Shown: positions 10,029-22,811, counted from the stretch's first letter. The stretch: 43,200 bases of DNA from Gilliamella sp. wkB171 (GCF_001693755.1 NZ_LYST01000019.1:1-43200), one strand, 5' to 3'. A program made the numbers and translations. Notes: generated from the sequence alone by a model not told the origin.

Positions 10029-10496
10029 TTATTGTTTAAATCGATGTATGATTTGATTGCTGCTTCCTCGCCATAACAGCCGAGGATCAGCAAGTTCTTG
10101 AATAAATTTACCATCAATTAATACATCAATATAAGGCACTACTGCTTGTTGCTCGGCGGTTAATTCATCAAGTTTATACCCCGTCCATAGCCAAATATCT
10201 TTGTTAATACATTCTGATTTAACCCGTTGAACTAATTTTAATATAGCTGGAACATTTTGTGGATGCAAAGGATCACCACCAGAAAGCGATAATCCTTGGC
10301 GTTTAATCTCTGTGTCTTGCAGATCTTTGATAATTTGATCTTCAAGCGATTGTGTAAAAGGTACGCCTGAATTGATTCCCCATGTACTTTTGTTATAACA
10401 CCCAGGACACTGATGTACGCAACCTGCGACAAACAGCACGCAACGCGTACCTTCACCATTTACAACATCTACAGGATAATAACGATGATAATTCAT
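10029..10496 (-). CDS. nrdG: anaerobic ribonucleotide reductase activase
   Basis: A radical-SAM enzyme that generates the glycyl radical on NrdD. It has 155 residues (E. coli 154). The CX3CX2C cluster motif is C26-C30-C33 in GCVHQCPGC, followed by the SAM-binding SLSGGDPL near 95. It begins 16 bp after the nrdD stop and is its operon partner, as in E. coli. Confidence 0.97.
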   Translation of the reverse strand: MNYHRYYPVDVVNGEGTRCVLFVAGCVHQCPGCYNKSTWGINSGVPFTQSLEDQIIKDLQDTEIKRQGLSLSGGDPLHPQNVPAILKLVQRVKSECINKDIWLWTGYKLDELTAEQQAVVPYIDVLIDGKFIQELADPRLLWRGSSNQIIHRFKQ

Positions 10497-10512
10497 AACT
10501 ATTTAATTAACA

Positions 10513-12648
10513 TTATCCAATTTGACCATTGTTCAAATGTTTAACTCGTCGTTTTACTTCCTCTTGTTTACCGGCATTAAATGGACGGGCATCAGGACTA
10601 CCTAAATAGCCACAAACTCGGCGAGTAACAGAGACTTTTGACGAATCATGATTACCACAACTAGGACAAACAAAACCTTTACTTGTACACGAAAATTCAC
10701 CGGTATAACCACACTCATAGCACTCATCAATCGGGGTGTTAGTACCATAATAAGGAACTCGACTATAACTATAATCCCAGACATCCTCTAATGCTTTAAC
10801 ATTATTAATCATGTTAGGATATTCACCATAACAAATGAATCCACCATTAGCTACTTCAGGATAAGGTTTTTCAAATTCTATTTTTTCGTATGGATTAACT
10901 TTCTTCTCTACATCTAAATGAAAACTATTTGTATAATAACCTTTGTCAGTTACCCCTGGAATAACACCAAATTCAGCTGTATCAAGTCGACAAAAACGAT
11001 CACACAGGTTTTCGCTTGGCGTACTATACAAACTAAATCCATAACCCGTTTCAGCTTTCCACTGTTCCACAGCTTGTCGTAAACGTTGAACAATAGCTAC
11101 GCCTTTTTCGCGTAATGTATCATTATCAAATGGATGCGTTTTATTTCCATAAAGTGCATTTAATGTTTCGTGAATACCAATATAGCCTAAAGAAATCGAA
11201 GCTCGACCATTTTTGAATATTTCACAAACACTATCATCTTCTTTTAATCTCACACCACAAGCCCCTTCCATATATAAAATAGGCGCGACGCGAGCTTTTA
11301 CCCCTTCAAGACGAGCAATACGTGTCATTAAGGCTTCTTTACATAACTCTAAACGCTTATCTAAAATCTGCCAGAAACGAGATTCATCACCTTGGGCTTC
11401 AATGGCAATACGCGGCAGATTCAAACTAATCACGCCAAGATTATTACGGCCATCGTGAATTTGCTGACCATCTTCTTCGTAAACACCTAAAAAGCTTCGA
11501 CATCCCATTGGAGTTTTAAATGATCCGGTGACTTCAACCACTTTATCGTAATTCAAGATATCAGGATACATACGCTTACTTGCGCACTCTAACGCTAGCG
11601 CTTTAATATCGTAATTAATATCACCTTGTTTGTGATTAATACCATCTTTAATGGCAAACACCAATTTTGGGAAAACGGCTGTTTTATGATTTTTACCTAA
11701 ACCCTTAATGCGAACTTTTAGAATAGATTCTTGAATTAAACGTGATTCCCAACTTGTTCCTAAACCAAAACCAAAGGTAACAAAAGGAGTTTGACCATTA
11801 GCAGTATGTAAAGTATTAACTTCATACTCTAAAGATTGAAATGCATCATAACACTCTTTTTGAGTACGGTTTTCTGCATACGCCTCTGGATTGGGTATAT
11901 CCCACTCTTGAGCGATTTGTTTATGTTTTTGATAACTGATGGTAACAAATTTTGCTAGCACTTCATCGATACGATTAATAGTTGTACCACCATAAATATG
12001 GCTCGCAACCTGTGCAATTATTTGTGCCGTGACCGCTGTCGCTGTTGCAATCGACTTTGGTGGCTCAATTTCAGCATTACCCATTTTAAAGCCATTGGTC
12101 AACATACCATCTAAATCAATTAACATACAGTTAAACATAGGAAAAAATGGTGCGTAATCTAAATCATGATAATGAATTTCGCCACAATCATGAGCGCGTG
12201 ATATTTCTTTTGGTAATAAATATTGTTTAGCATAATGCCTTGCTACAATACCGGCTAATAAATCGCGTTGTGTTGGAATAACTTTACTATCTTTATTAGC
12301 ATTCTCATTCAAAATTGCAACATTACTCTGTTCAATTAAGCCACGAATATCTTGAGTCAAACGACTACGTTGGTCTCGCGCTCGGTCACGATCATGTCGA
12401 TATTCAATATAAGTCCTTGCCAGTTTTTTATAAGGCCCTGACATTAACTGATTTTCAACTGCATTTTGAATTTCGTTAATATCAACACTTTCACGTTCTG
12501 TCATTTGATTAGTCACAACGCGAGCAACAGCAGCACAATAATCAGGATCATTCACATTAGCAGCAACAGCTGCTTTGACTATGGCATCTTTAATCCGAGC
12601 TTCATTAAATGCGGTTTGACAACCATCACGTTTGATGACTACGGGCAT
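10513..12648 (-). CDS. nrdD: anaerobic ribonucleoside-triphosphate reductase (class III)
   Basis: Makes dNTPs from NTPs under anoxia using a glycyl radical. The 711 residues match E. coli NrdD (712). The N-terminal ATP-cone (about 3-95) binds the allosteric effector. The C terminus has the zinc-binding CYECGYTG...CPSCGN cysteines and the radical site RRVCGYLGSP with Gly680. Its presence shows growth without oxygen, as expected for a gut organism. The ribosome binding site is GAGGAG, about 7 bases before the ATG. Two NrdR-type boxes lie in the promoter region. Confidence 0.97.
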   Translation of the reverse strand: MPVVIKRDGCQTAFNEARIKDAIVKAAVAANVNDPDYCAAVARVVTNQMTERESVDINEIQNAVENQLMSGPYKKLARTYIEYRHDRDRARDQRSRLTQDIRGLIEQSNVAILNENANKDSKVIPTQRDLLAGIVARHYAKQYLLPKEISRAHDCGEIHYHDLDYAPFFPMFNCMLIDLDGMLTNGFKMGNAEIEPPKSIATATAVTAQIIAQVASHIYGGTTINRIDEVLAKFVTISYQKHKQIAQEWDIPNPEAYAENRTQKECYDAFQSLEYEVNTLHTANGQTPFVTFGFGLGTSWESRLIQESILKVRIKGLGKNHKTAVFPKLVFAIKDGINHKQGDINYDIKALALECASKRMYPDILNYDKVVEVTGSFKTPMGCRSFLGVYEEDGQQIHDGRNNLGVISLNLPRIAIEAQGDESRFWQILDKRLELCKEALMTRIARLEGVKARVAPILYMEGACGVRLKEDDSVCEIFKNGRASISLGYIGIHETLNALYGNKTHPFDNDTLREKGVAIVQRLRQAVEQWKAETGYGFSLYSTPSENLCDRFCRLDTAEFGVIPGVTDKGYYTNSFHLDVEKKVNPYEKIEFEKPYPEVANGGFICYGEYPNMINNVKALEDVWDYSYSRVPYYGTNTPIDECYECGYTGEFSCTSKGFVCPSCGNHDSSKVSVTRRVCGYLGSPDARPFNAGKQEEVKRRVKHLNNGQIG

Positions 12649-13028
12649 ATATACTCCTCAATATTCATGGTTTATTAGCGGTTAATATGGGTCATATATC
12701 AATGTTAATACTCATTATAATTATTGGGATTTCTTAAATCTTTATTAGAATATTAGACTTAATTTGATATACACCGGGATTTTCACATCGCTTGACGGAC
12801 ACTATATATAGTAAATATATTATGATTATACACCATATATTGTGTTTTTCTACAATTTAAAAAAAATAAAATCACTTGACAATGCTAAGATTAATGCACG
12901 CAACAATTTTTATTTTTTAAAATAGAAAGGAGATTAATAAAGCAGAGTAGATTGAAAGAATTTTTTATTAGAGTGCAAGGTATACTTACACTCTAACTAA
13001 AAAATAGATGTAACAGTATTACGACCAA
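12649..13028. other. 380-bp intergenic region between gnd and nrdD
   Basis: Besides the nrdDG control region it holds an 8-bp inverted repeat TTAGAGTG/CACTCTAA (12968-12996) just downstream of gnd, flanked by T6 and A6 runs that could extend the stem. It may terminate gnd transcription, but it has no T-run on the minus strand. No gene is seen. Confidence 0.5.
12799..12844 (-). promoter_or_regulatory. tandem NrdR boxes over the nrdDG promoter
   Basis: Two 15-bp sites, ACACTATATATAGTA (12799-12813) and ACACCATATATTGTG (12830-12844), each fit the NrdR box ACACWATATWTWGTG with one mismatch. They are 31 bp apart, about three helical turns, as is typical for NrdR. A TATAAT on the minus strand (12825-12830) falls between them, with TTGTAG (12850-12855) as a possible -35. 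Binding would occlude the promoter. NrdR is the ATP/dATP-sensing repressor of ribonucleotide reductase genes. Confidence 0.8.
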
Positions 13029-14444
13029 TTACGATTCAATATTTAACCAATCAGTGTGAAATACACCTTCTTTGTCTATACGTTTATAAGTATGTGCACC
13101 AAAGTAATCTCGTTGTGCTTGAATTAAATTCGCTGGTAATACAGGCGAACGATAACTATCGTAATAAGCAATAGCAGCAGAGAGCGTTGGCACAGCAATA
13201 CCTTGTTGAACAGCTAAACAAACCACATCACGTAATGCTTGCTGATAAGCTTGAGCTGTTTGTGAAAAATAAGGTGTTAATAGCAAATTATCAATATCAT
13301 TATTGTCTGCATAAGCATCAGTAATTTTTTGTAAAAATTGTGCACGAATAATACATCCTGCTCTAAATATTTTAGCAATTTCACCAAAATTTAACTGCCA
13401 ATTATAATGAGTTGATGCAGCTTTGAGTTGTGCAAAGCCTTGAGCATAAGAGATAATTTTACTCATATAAAGCGCTTTACGTACTTTTTCTATTAATTCT
13501 TTTTTATCACCAGTATAAGTAACTTGTTGTGGTCCTTTTAAAATTTTTGCCGCAGCAACTCGCTGATCTTTAATAGCCGAAATGTAACGGGCAAATACTG
13601 ATTCAGTAATTAATGATAAAGGTTCACCTAAATCTAATGCACTTTGGCTGGTCCATTTACCGGTTCCTTTATTACCTGCTGCATCTAAAATCACATCAAT
13701 CAGATATTGACCTTGTTCATCCTTATATTTAAAAATATCAGCCGTAATTTCAATTAAATAACTATTTAACTCGCCCTTATTCCAGTCAGTAAAGACACTT
13801 GATAATTGCTCATTATCTAATCCGACCACATGTTTCAATACTGAATAGCTTTCAGCAATTAGCTGCATATCACCATACTCAATACCATTATGAGCCATTT
13901 TCACATAATGACCTGCGCCATCAGGTCCAATATAAGTGACACATGGTTCACCGTTAGCTTTGGCAGCGATTTTCTCTAATATTGGTGCAACTAAATCATA
14001 TGCTTCTTTTTGACCGCCAGGCATAATAGATGGTCCTTTAAGCGCCCCTTCCTCACCACCAGAAACACCAGTACCAATAAAATTAAACCCTTCATCTGAA
14101 AGCATTTTATTGCGGCGGATGGTATCTTCAAAATAAGCATTACCACCATCAATAATAATGTCGCCTTTATCTAATAAAGGTCGTAGTTCATCAATTACGG
14201 CATCCGTTCCTTTACCAGCTTGTACCATTATCAAAATACGACGCGGTTTTTCTAATGATGCAACAAAATCTTCAATCGTAAAGTGGGGAACCAATTGTTT
14301 ATCGGGATGTTCGGCCATCACTTGCTCGGTTTTATCTTTAGAACGATTATAAATCGCGACAGTATATCCACGGCTTTCAATATTGAGGGCAAGATTTCGC
14401 CCCATTACTGCCATTCCAATAACACCGATTTGTTGTTTAGACAT
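13029..14444 (-). CDS. gnd: 6-phosphogluconate dehydrogenase (decarboxylating)
   Basis: Oxidative pentose phosphate pathway: 6-phosphogluconate plus NADP+ to ribulose 5-phosphate, CO2 and NADPH. The 471 residues are normal (E. coli 468). Visible are the NADP fold [17 protein letters not shown], the substrate site [11 protein letters not shown], the catalytic [17 protein letters not shown] near 184-200 and KGTGKWTS near 260. The strong AAAGGAG ribosome binding site ends 6 bases before the ATG. The gene stands alone here, not beside polysaccharide genes as in E. coli. Confidence 0.97.
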   Translation of the reverse strand: MSKQQIGVIGMAVMGRNLALNIESRGYTVAIYNRSKDKTEQVMAEHPDKQLVPHFTIEDFVASLEKPRRILIMVQAGKGTDAVIDELRPLLDKGDIIIDGGNAYFEDTIRRNKMLSDEGFNFIGTGVSGGEEGALKGPSIMPGGQKEAYDLVAPILEKIAAKANGEPCVTYIGPDGAGHYVKMAHNGIEYGDMQLIAESYSVLKHVVGLDNEQLSSVFTDWNKGELNSYLIEITADIFKYKDEQGQYLIDVILDAAGNKGTGKWTSQSALDLGEPLSLITESVFARYISAIKDQRVAAAKILKGPQQVTYTGDKKELIEKVRKALYMSKIISYAQGFAQLKAASTHYNWQLNFGEIAKIFRAGCIIRAQFLQKITDAYADNNDIDNLLLTPYFSQTAQAYQQALRDVVCLAVQQGIAVPTLSAAIAYYDSYRSPVLPANLIQAQRDYFGAHTYKRIDKEGVFHTDWLNIES

Positions 14445-14542
14445 GATTTGGCTCCTTTATATAATCTTACATGACCTTGATAATAAGGCCTTTACAACTT
14501 AACACTTAAACGGGTTTTATAAAACTTTTTCATATTTTGCCA

Positions 14543-14577
14543 TAAAAAAAGCCGTATCAGTATATAATACGGCTATT
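14543..14577 (-). terminator. intrinsic terminator after rho
   Basis: The 8-bp stem AGCCGTAT/ATACGGCT (14550-14557 with 14567-14574) is followed on the minus strand by a run of seven T. It lies about 35 bp after the rho stop and upstream of gnd. Confidence 0.85.
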
Positions 14578-14608
14578 TTATTTTTGACAAGCTAATTAAC
14601 TTTCAAAA

Positions 14609-15871
14609 TCATGAGCGTTTCATCATTTCAAAAAACTCATCATTGGTTTTGGTCATCGCTAATTTATCAATTAAGAATTCCATCGCATCAATCTCACCCA
14701 TTGGGTTTAAGATCTTACGTAGAATCCACATTTTTTGTAGCTCGTCAGGTGAAGTCATTAAATCTTCTTTACGTGTACCTGAGCGGTTAAAATCAATAGC
14801 AGGGAAAACACGACGCTCAGCAATTTTACGAGATAAGTGTACTTCCATATTACCGGTACCTTTAAACTCCTCGTAAATAACTTCGTCCATTTTCGAACCG
14901 GTATCAATTAATGCGGTTGCAATAATGGTTAAACTACCACCCTCTTCTACATTACGCGCTGCACCAAAAAATCGTTTAGGGCGATGTAAAGCATTGGCAT
15001 CCACACCACCTGTTAATACTTTACCCGATGAAGGAATAACCGTATTGTAAGCACGTGCCAAACGAGTAATTGAGTCTAATAGAATAATCACATCTTTTTT
15101 ATGTTCAACTAAACGTTTTGCTCGTTCAATTACCATTTCCGCAACTTGAACATGTCTTGCTGCTGGTTCATCAAAAGTTGAAGCAACCACTTCACCTTTA
15201 ACTAAACGTTGCATCTCGGTAACTTCTTCAGGACGCTCATCAATCATCAAGACAACTAACTCACATTCAGGATGATTTACCGCTAAACTTTGTGCGATAT
15301 TTTGCAGAAGCATAGTTTTACCTGCTTTCGGTGGAGCAACAATCAAACCACGTTGACCTTTACCGATAGGTGATGCTAAATCAAGTACTCTTGCTGTGAT
15401 ATCTTCTGTTGAACCATTACCTCGTTCCATACGTAATCGAGAATTTGGGTGAAGCGGAGTTAAGTTTTCAAAGAGGATTTTATTGCGGGCATCTTCAGGT
15501 TTATCATGATTAACTTCATTAACTTTTAATAAAGCAAAATAACGTTCACCTTCTTTAGGTGGTCTTATTTTACCGGCAATGGTATCGCCCGTTCGCAAGT
15601 TAAATCGTCTAATTTGACTAGGTGATACATAAATATCATCAGGACCCGCTAAATACGAACTATCAGCAGAACGTAAAAAGCCAAATCCATCTTGCAAAAT
15701 TTCAAGCACACCGTCACCAAATATATCTTCACCACTTTTGGCATGCTGTTTTAAAATAGCAAAAATAATGTCTTGTTTTCTAAGACGAGCAAGATTTTCA
15801 AGACCCATTGTTTTTTCGCCAAGCGTTACAAGCTCGGAAACAGAAGTGTTTTTTAATTCAGTTAAATTCAT
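14609..15871 (-). CDS. rho: transcription termination factor Rho
   Basis: Hexameric RNA-dependent ATPase that ends transcription. It has 420 residues (E. coli 419). The N-terminal cold-shock-like RNA-binding domain is seen as [20 protein letters not shown]. The Walker A is APPKAGKTM near 177-185, and the Walker B and Q/R-loop regions [12 protein letters not shown] and [13 protein letters not shown] follow. The C-terminal part ends [10 protein letters not shown] as in E. coli. The gene order rhlB, trxA, rho is that of enterobacteria. A 365-bp leader precedes it, which fits autoregulation. Confidence 0.97.
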   Translation of the reverse strand: MNLTELKNTSVSELVTLGEKTMGLENLARLRKQDIIFAILKQHAKSGEDIFGDGVLEILQDGFGFLRSADSSYLAGPDDIYVSPSQIRRFNLRTGDTIAGKIRPPKEGERYFALLKVNEVNHDKPEDARNKILFENLTPLHPNSRLRMERGNGSTEDITARVLDLASPIGKGQRGLIVAPPKAGKTMLLQNIAQSLAVNHPECELVVLMIDERPEEVTEMQRLVKGEVVASTFDEPAARHVQVAEMVIERAKRLVEHKKDVIILLDSITRLARAYNTVIPSSGKVLTGGVDANALHRPKRFFGAARNVEEGGSLTIIATALIDTGSKMDEVIYEEFKGTGNMEVHLSRKIAERRVFPAIDFNRSGTRKEDLMTSPDELQKMWILRKILNPMGEIDAMEFLIDKLAMTKTNDEFFEMMKRS

Positions 15872-16236
15872 AATTTTAAAAATTCTTGAGGATAAAATTG
15901 ATATGTTTGCAATTACTGCTATTTTTGTATATTTCTTTCATTTATTAATAAAAAAATCTCTTTCTTACAATATACAAACGCAATTAACTACTAAGTTTTC
16001 AATGATAATTATGCGTTTAAATATAGACTGTTCACCCACTTAATCAATAAAAACAATGGATTGCAGAAAGGAGCTTTCGTAAGAAGTTAGCAATTTACAC
16101 TAAAAAAGGTAGTCTGTCTATATTTAATTATGTTATTGAAAATAACAACACACTTGATTTGAGCAATAATAAGAGTAATTTTTATTACTCTTATTACTAT
16201 TTTTTATTGATTTTGTGAGGACTGCAATCACAACTA
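15872..16236 (-). promoter_or_regulatory. rho leader/promoter region (365 bp)
   Basis: On the minus strand TTGATT (16042-16047) and TATATT (16020-16025), 16 bp apart, form a plausible rho promoter about 150 bp before the start codon. A 13-bp hairpin with a 4-base loop (16167-16196) lies between trxA and this promoter. A second, 7-bp hairpin CACAACT/AGTTGTG (16229-16247) spans the trxA stop codon. Neither has a T-run on the minus strand. No larger gene is present. Confidence 0.5.
15876..15941 (-). CDS. possible 21-residue rho leader peptide
   Basis: A 21-codon frame (start MKEIYKNSS, end ILKNF) ends 4 bp before the rho ATG. In E. coli a 33-residue leader peptide, RhoL, occupies this place, but the sequence is not recognisably similar and there is no Shine-Dalgarno. 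This is a positional suggestion only. Confidence 0.2.
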   Translation of the reverse strand: MKEIYKNSSNCKHINFILKNF

Positions 16237-16563
16237 TTACAGTTGTGCTTCAATAAAACTTTTCAATTGAGCTTTAGATAATGCACCAACTTGTGTTGAA
16301 ACAACTTCACCATTTTTGAAAATAAGTAATGTAGGAATACCGCGAATACCAAATTTAGGCGCGATATTTGGATTTTCTTCAACATTTAATTTAGCAATAA
16401 CGATACGATCACTATATTCTTGCGCTATTTCTTCTAAAATAGGCGCAACCATTTTACACGGACCACACCATTCAGCCCAAAAATCAACTAGCACGGGTTT
16501 AGATGCTTCGTTAATGGTTTTCTCAAAACTTGCTTCAGTTAACGCAACAATATTATGACTCAT
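16237..16563 (-). CDS. trxA: thioredoxin 1
   Basis: General cytoplasmic disulfide reductase of 108 residues, with active site W-C33-G-P-C36 ([12 protein letters not shown]) and the cis-proline region RGIPTLL near 74-80. The ribosome binding site TTGGAGAT is well placed before the ATG. It is divergent from rhlB, with TATAAT on the minus strand at 16639-16644. Confidence 0.97.
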   Translation of the reverse strand: MSHNIVALTEASFEKTINEASKPVLVDFWAEWCGPCKMVAPILEEIAQEYSDRIVIAKLNVEENPNIAPKFGIRGIPTLLIFKNGEVVSTQVGALSKAQLKSFIEAQL

Positions 16564-16682
16564 TTTATTATCTCCAATAATAATATAATTTTTATGGTTT
16601 TAAATGTTAAAATATTTTCAAAGCACGCGCTAGTAATTATTATAATAGGAGATAATTATTAGTGATGTCAGTGTGACTAATA

Positions 16683-16691
16683 TGCTATAAT
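16683..16691 (+). promoter_or_regulatory. extended -10 promoter of rhlB
   Basis: TGCTATAAT (16683-16691) is an extended -10 element 33 bp before the rhlB ATG. The -35 region (TGATGT around 16663) is poor, as is common with extended -10 promoters. Confidence 0.5.
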
Positions 16692-16724
16692 TAACAAACT
16701 TTGATAATTAACTTTGAAACCATA

Positions 16725-17954
16725 ATGATTCAATCCTATCTCACCAAAACGACTTTTAGTCAATTTCCTTTACATCCATTAGTACTAAAAGCACTTGAGC
16801 AAAATGGCTTTACTTATTGTACGCCAATTCAAGAAAAGACTTTACCGTTAACCACAAAAGGAATTGATATTGCTGGGCAGGGACAAACAGGGACAGGAAA
16901 AACCATCGCGTTTTTAGCCTCAACGTTTAATTATTTATTGAATCATCAACCATTACCCGATCACCAAACCAACCAACCTCGAGCAATCATTATCGCGCCA
17001 ACTCGCGAACTAGTTGTGCAAATCTATCATGATGCTCAAGTATTATCAGAACAGACAGGCCTAAAACTAGGTTTAGCATTTGGTGGTGATGGTTATGATA
17101 AACAATTAAAAATGTTATCAGCTGGCGTCGATATCCTCATCGCAACCACTGGTCGTTTAATCGATTATGCGAAACAAAATTATATAAATCTTGAGTCAAT
17201 ACAAGTTGTTGTTTTAGATGAAGCTGACCGTATGTTTGACTTAGGATTTATTCGGGATGTTCGTTGGATTTTTAGACACATGACACCCCCACAAAAACGA
17301 TTAACCATGCTATTTTCTGCAACACTCACTCATAATGTCCGTGAATTAGCATTTGAACATATGAATAATCCACAATATGTTGAAGTAGAGCCAGAACAAA
17401 AAATTGGCCATCGCATTAAAGAAGAGCTATTTTTCCCATCGAATGAAGATAAATTAGCGCTGTTACAAACCCTAATTGAAGAAGAGTGGCCTGATCGTTG
17501 TATTGTTTTTGCCAATACCAAAGTTGCATGTGAAAAAATATGGCGCCATTTAGTTGCAGATGGTCATCGGGTTGGATTATTAACTGGTGATATTGCACAA
17601 AAGAAACGTTTATCGATTCTTGAACAATTTACCCAAGGCGATTTAGATATTTTAGTGGCAACAGATGTGGCTGCGCGAGGTTTACATATTCCTCATGTAA
17701 CACATGTCTTTAATTACGACTTACCCGACGACTGTGATGATTACAGACATAGAATCGGGCGTACTGGTCGTGCTGGTGCTGAAGGTTATTCGATTTCACT
17801 TGCTTGTGAACGTTACTCACAAAATTTACCTGCTATCGAAAAAGCGATTGATCATGCTATTCCTGTTAGTCAATATGATCCAACTGCACTATTAACTAAT
17901 TTACCTACACCAAAACCATTTAAACGAACTTCACGTCGTAGAACGTCTTCATAA
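16725..17954 (+). CDS. rhlB: ATP-dependent RNA helicase RhlB
   Basis: DEAD-box helicase that unwinds RNA for the RNase E degradosome. It has 409 residues from the ATG at 16725 (an in-frame TTG at 16701 is unlikely). Motifs in order: Q motif CTPIQ, Walker [21 protein letters not shown] in [34 protein letters not shown] and [10 protein letters not shown]. The C-terminal basic tail is shorter than in E. coli (421 residues) but still ends in an Arg/Ser-rich stretch, which binds RNA in the family. Confidence 0.96.
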   Translation: MIQSYLTKTTFSQFPLHPLVLKALEQNGFTYCTPIQEKTLPLTTKGIDIAGQGQTGTGKTIAFLASTFNYLLNHQPLPDHQTNQPRAIIIAPTRELVVQIYHDAQVLSEQTGLKLGLAFGGDGYDKQLKMLSAGVDILIATTGRLIDYAKQNYINLESIQVVVLDEADRMFDLGFIRDVRWIFRHMTPPQKRLTMLFSATLTHNVRELAFEHMNNPQYVEVEPEQKIGHRIKEELFFPSNEDKLALLQTLIEEEWPDRCIVFANTKVACEKIWRHLVADGHRVGLLTGDIAQKKRLSILEQFTQGDLDILVATDVAARGLHIPHVTHVFNYDLPDDCDDYRHRIGRTGRAGAEGYSISLACERYSQNLPAIEKAIDHAIPVSQYDPTALLTNLPTPKPFKRTSRRRTSS

Positions 17955-17964
17955 CTATATTTAC

Positions 17965-18010
17965 AAAAAACAGTTATCCTAACATGAATTAATTTCAGGA
18001 TAACTGTTAT
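17965..18010 (-). terminator. terminator between rhlB and tfoX
   Basis: A perfect 12-bp stem AACAGTTATCCT/AGGATAACTGTT (17969-17980 with 17997-18008) is followed on the minus strand by TTTTTTG. It terminates tfoX and can also act as a weaker stop for rhlB. Confidence 0.8.
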
Positions 18011-18056
18011 TCCAATGGTTGACTTATAGTCATAATAATAGATAAAAGTTTACAAC

Positions 18057-18671
18057 TTAATTATCAGATATATTGTCTAAAAAATCTTGATATGCAACTT
18101 CAATATCAGTTTTTGTCGATTTAGATAATACTTCAACATGACAATAATTTAATGCGCTATACAAAACAAATAGGACATTATCCGAAATAGTCGATTTTAT
18201 ACTCTTAATTCGGTAAAAAGCCTCCAGATAACCAACTTTATTAAATATTTCTATATTGGTTATACCTACGCTAAATAATAGTTTTTCCAAAGATAAGTTG
18301 ATATTAGGTAAGGTCTTAATTTGCTGCTTTTTTAATTGGATTTTCTCACTATGTTCTAAAATAGCATATTCAATGACCATTTTGACCATAGTGTGAAGCT
18401 TGTTGGAATGTTTTAACAATTCATCACTCACTTTATAATAATCAAGCGATTTTTTAGACATTGCGGTTGGTAGTGTTAATGTGGGCATACCCAAATCAAT
18501 AAAAACTGAACGATAATGATCATGCCCCCTTAAATATAGCTCACCTTTACCAATCCATCCAAACATGACTCCTTTGCTATTGATACTAAATCCACCAAAA
18601 AATGTTTTGATTGAAATATCCTCAAAGCAAGAAAAATCTTCTAGTATTTTATTTGCAAATGTTGAACTCAT
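18057..18671 (-). CDS. tfoX: TfoX/Sxy family competence regulator
   Basis: A 204-residue protein with the two-domain layout of Sxy/TfoX (E. coli 209). The N-terminal domain (FFGGFSINSKGVMFGWI, GELYLRG, YYKVSDELL) is followed by a C-terminal helix-hairpin-type domain (LPNINLSLEKLLFSVGI). In Haemophilus, Vibrio and E. coli this protein works with CRP at CRP-S promoters to switch on DNA-uptake genes. Its presence suggests at least a retained competence programme. It stands alone in the minus orientation. Confidence 0.85.
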   Translation of the reverse strand: MSSTFANKILEDFSCFEDISIKTFFGGFSINSKGVMFGWIGKGELYLRGHDHYRSVFIDLGMPTLTLPTAMSKKSLDYYKVSDELLKHSNKLHTMVKMVIEYAILEHSEKIQLKKQQIKTLPNINLSLEKLLFSVGITNIEIFNKVGYLEAFYRIKSIKSTISDNVLFVLYSALNYCHVEVLSKSTKTDIEVAYQDFLDNISDN

Positions 18672-19011
18672 AATTTATTTCCATTTAAAATTAATTGACT
18701 GAATAACATAAACAACTTACTGCTCAAATAAAATTATAGTAATTTTTCTAATACTCAAACTATTTTTCAAATAAATTCATCATTTTGGGATCAGTCTTCC
18801 ATAAATAAAGATAAATAAGATTATTGCTTGATAAAATATATAATTATATTGTTAGATTTATTGAATACTGCTAATAAAGGTTAAGTATTCATCAATCTTA
18901 ATAATTCTTTAAAAAAGAAAAGAGGTATTAACATTGTTATTATTCTTTAAAAATTATACAATCAAGGCAACTTAACTTAATGATTTTTATTTTTTGTCAA
19001 TTCCAACCAAC
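18672..19011. other. 340-bp AT-rich intergenic region
   Basis: Divergent upstream region between tfoX and the secreted-protein gene. It holds an inverted repeat GAATACT/AGTATTC (18863-18890) and many A/T tracts. I see no gene and no promoter better than background AT-richness. Confidence 0.4.
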
Positions 19012-19635
19012 ATGATCAAAAGCGTTATTACAGTAATACTTATATTTTGTTCTTTTGTCGCATCAGCCGATAAATTACCATTAATAGATTCGTTATCTCT
19101 CTGTAATACAAATTTTTTTAAAGCTATATATGATAATAAAGATGAGTTACTAAAAGTAACAAATGTCAATGTAATCGATAGTGATCAAGCCTTTATTCCC
19201 GTTGAAAATCGCACTGACACAAATAAAAATTATGTTTATTTTAAAACCCCTATCCACTATAAAAATCTGACAATTAAAGGTTATTATGATAGTGCGATGG
19301 ATTTAGGCAAAATAGGTAAATATTATTTTTGGGGTTTTATTATTGATAACGATATAAACCAAATAAAAGAGACATTAAATTTCATCAATTGGAAAAATAT
19401 GGAAGATGACTTACTTTACATCGCCAATCCAATGATTCGCAACATTAATGATGATGTTCATGTATGGAAAGAAAACACCGGTACTGTAGTTGGTGTAAAA
19501 ACAATTCCAGCACCGGATACAACAGAAAAATTACTCTTAATTGAAAAAGGCACTAATATGAATCTGCTTATTTGTTCTATGCAGGGCATTGTGACTAATG
19601 AATTACTCAAACAAGAGCGACCTGACATTAAATAA
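19012..19635 (+). CDS. secreted protein of unknown function
   Basis: A 207-residue protein with an N-terminal signal peptide (MIKSVITVILIFCSFVASA, cleavage expected near residue 19) and no other hydrophobic segment, so it is probably periplasmic. The mature part has only two cysteines, near SLSLCNTNFF and LLICSMQG, which could pair. I do not recognise a family. The ATG at 19012 is chosen because it begins the signal peptide. An in-frame TTG at 18994 is less likely, and neither has a clear Shine-Dalgarno. It ends 6 bp from the convergent glnB stop. Confidence 0.7.
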   Translation: MIKSVITVILIFCSFVASADKLPLIDSLSLCNTNFFKAIYDNKDELLKVTNVNVIDSDQAFIPVENRTDTNKNYVYFKTPIHYKNLTIKGYYDSAMDLGKIGKYYFWGFIIDNDINQIKETLNFINWKNMEDDLLYIANPMIRNINDDVHVWKENTGTVVGVKTIPAPDTTEKLLLIEKGTNMNLLICSMQGIVTNELLKQERPDIK

Positions 19636-19641
19636 TCTCAA

Positions 19642-21611
<1,970 letters not shown>

Positions 21612-21731
21612 ATTAAATTTAATATTACTAAACAAAATTGGCAATAAGTTTAAATGATTCTAAGTTGCACTGCTACTTTTTTATCGCTAACATGCAACAA
21701 TAAATTAGCTTTGACTTGTCCGGGTATTATT

Positions 21732-22811
21732 ATGCAAAAAATTTTAAATGTGGCGCTAGCAAAACGTAGTTATCCTATTACTATCGGCGAAAATCTTCTA
21801 ACTCAATTTAAACATTTCAAACTCCAACCTGGTCAACGTGTATTAATCGCAACCAATGACACCATCGCCCCACTATATTTACAAACTTTAACTGATATGC
21901 TTGAAGGCAACGGTATAAAAACTGATTCTGTGATTGTGCCTGATGGTGAACAATATAAAACCATGGAAACATGGAATAAAATTCTTACCGCTTTGCTTGC
22001 CAATAATCATACCCGCAATTCCATACTAATTGCATTAGGTGGTGGCGTCATTGGTGATGTCGCTGGATTTGCTGCTTCAGCGTATCAACGAGGAATTAAG
22101 TTTATACAGGTGCCAACAACATTACTTTCGCAGGTAGATTCGTCTGTTGGTGGGAAAACCGCCATTAATCACCCTCTTGGTAAAAATATGATTGGTGCAT
22201 TTTATCAACCTCAATCAGTGGTTATCGATCTCAATTGTTTAAAAACGCTACCGCAGCGTGAATTATCAGCAGGTCTGGCTGAAGTCATTAAATATGGCAT
22301 TATTATGGATGCTGATTTTTTTAATTGGTTAGAATTGCACATTGACCAGTTACTTAAATTAGATGTCGAAGCACTCAGTTATTGCATTTATCGCTGCTGC
22401 GAACTTAAAGCACAGGTAGTTGCGGCCGATGAAACCGAACAAGATATGCGCGCGATTTTAAATCTTGGTCATACTTATGGTCATGCCATCGAGGCAGAAT
22501 TAGGTTATGGTAATTGGTTACATGGTGAAGCTGTCAGTGTCGGTATGTTAATGGCTGCTCAAACAGCTAAACTGTTGGGTAAATTTACCACCGCTGATAT
22601 TGATCGTATTAAAACACTGCTTATTAGAGCAAAACTTCCAGTTACTCGACCATCTCAAATGACGAGTGATGCTTATATTCCACACATGTTACGCGATAAA
22701 AAAGTTTTATCAGGCAAACTCAGACTTGTTATTCCGACACAAATTGGACAAGTTGAAGTGCTTGATGGCATTGATAAAAACATCGTTCTTGAATCGATAG
22801 AGCGAACTTAA
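21732..22811 (+). CDS. aroB: 3-dehydroquinate synthase
   Basis: Second step of the shikimate pathway: DAHP to 3-dehydroquinate, using NAD+ and a divalent metal. It has 359 residues (E. coli 362). Visible are the NAD-binding [34 protein letters not shown], the metal ligands in the [11 protein letters not shown] histidines and the [10 protein letters not shown] motif. The ATG at 21732 gives the normal N terminus [10 protein letters not shown] longer frame from 21654 is not conserved. It does not lie with aroK as in E. coli. Confidence 0.96.
   Translation: MQKILNVALAKRSYPITIGENLLTQFKHFKLQPGQRVLIATNDTIAPLYLQTLTDMLEGNGIKTDSVIVPDGEQYKTMETWNKILTALLANNHTRNSILIALGGGVIGDVAGFAASAYQRGIKFIQVPTTLLSQVDSSVGGKTAINHPLGKNMIGAFYQPQSVVIDLNCLKTLPQRELSAGLAEVIKYGIIMDADFFNWLELHIDQLLKLDVEALSYCIYRCCELKAQVVAADETEQDMRAILNLGHTYGHAIEAELGYGNWLHGEAVSVGMLMAAQTAKLLGKFTTADIDRIKTLLIRAKLPVTRPSQMTSDAYIPHMLRDKKVLSGKLRLVIPTQIGQVEVLDGIDKNIVLESIERT

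Noticed and set aside
12649-12850. FNR-type site for nrdD
   Set aside because: TTGAT half-sites occur but none has an ATCAA partner at the required four-base spacing.
15738-16043. 101-codon plus-strand frame over the rho start and leader
   Set aside because: It begins antisense inside rho and continues through AT-rich leader; no family resemblance.
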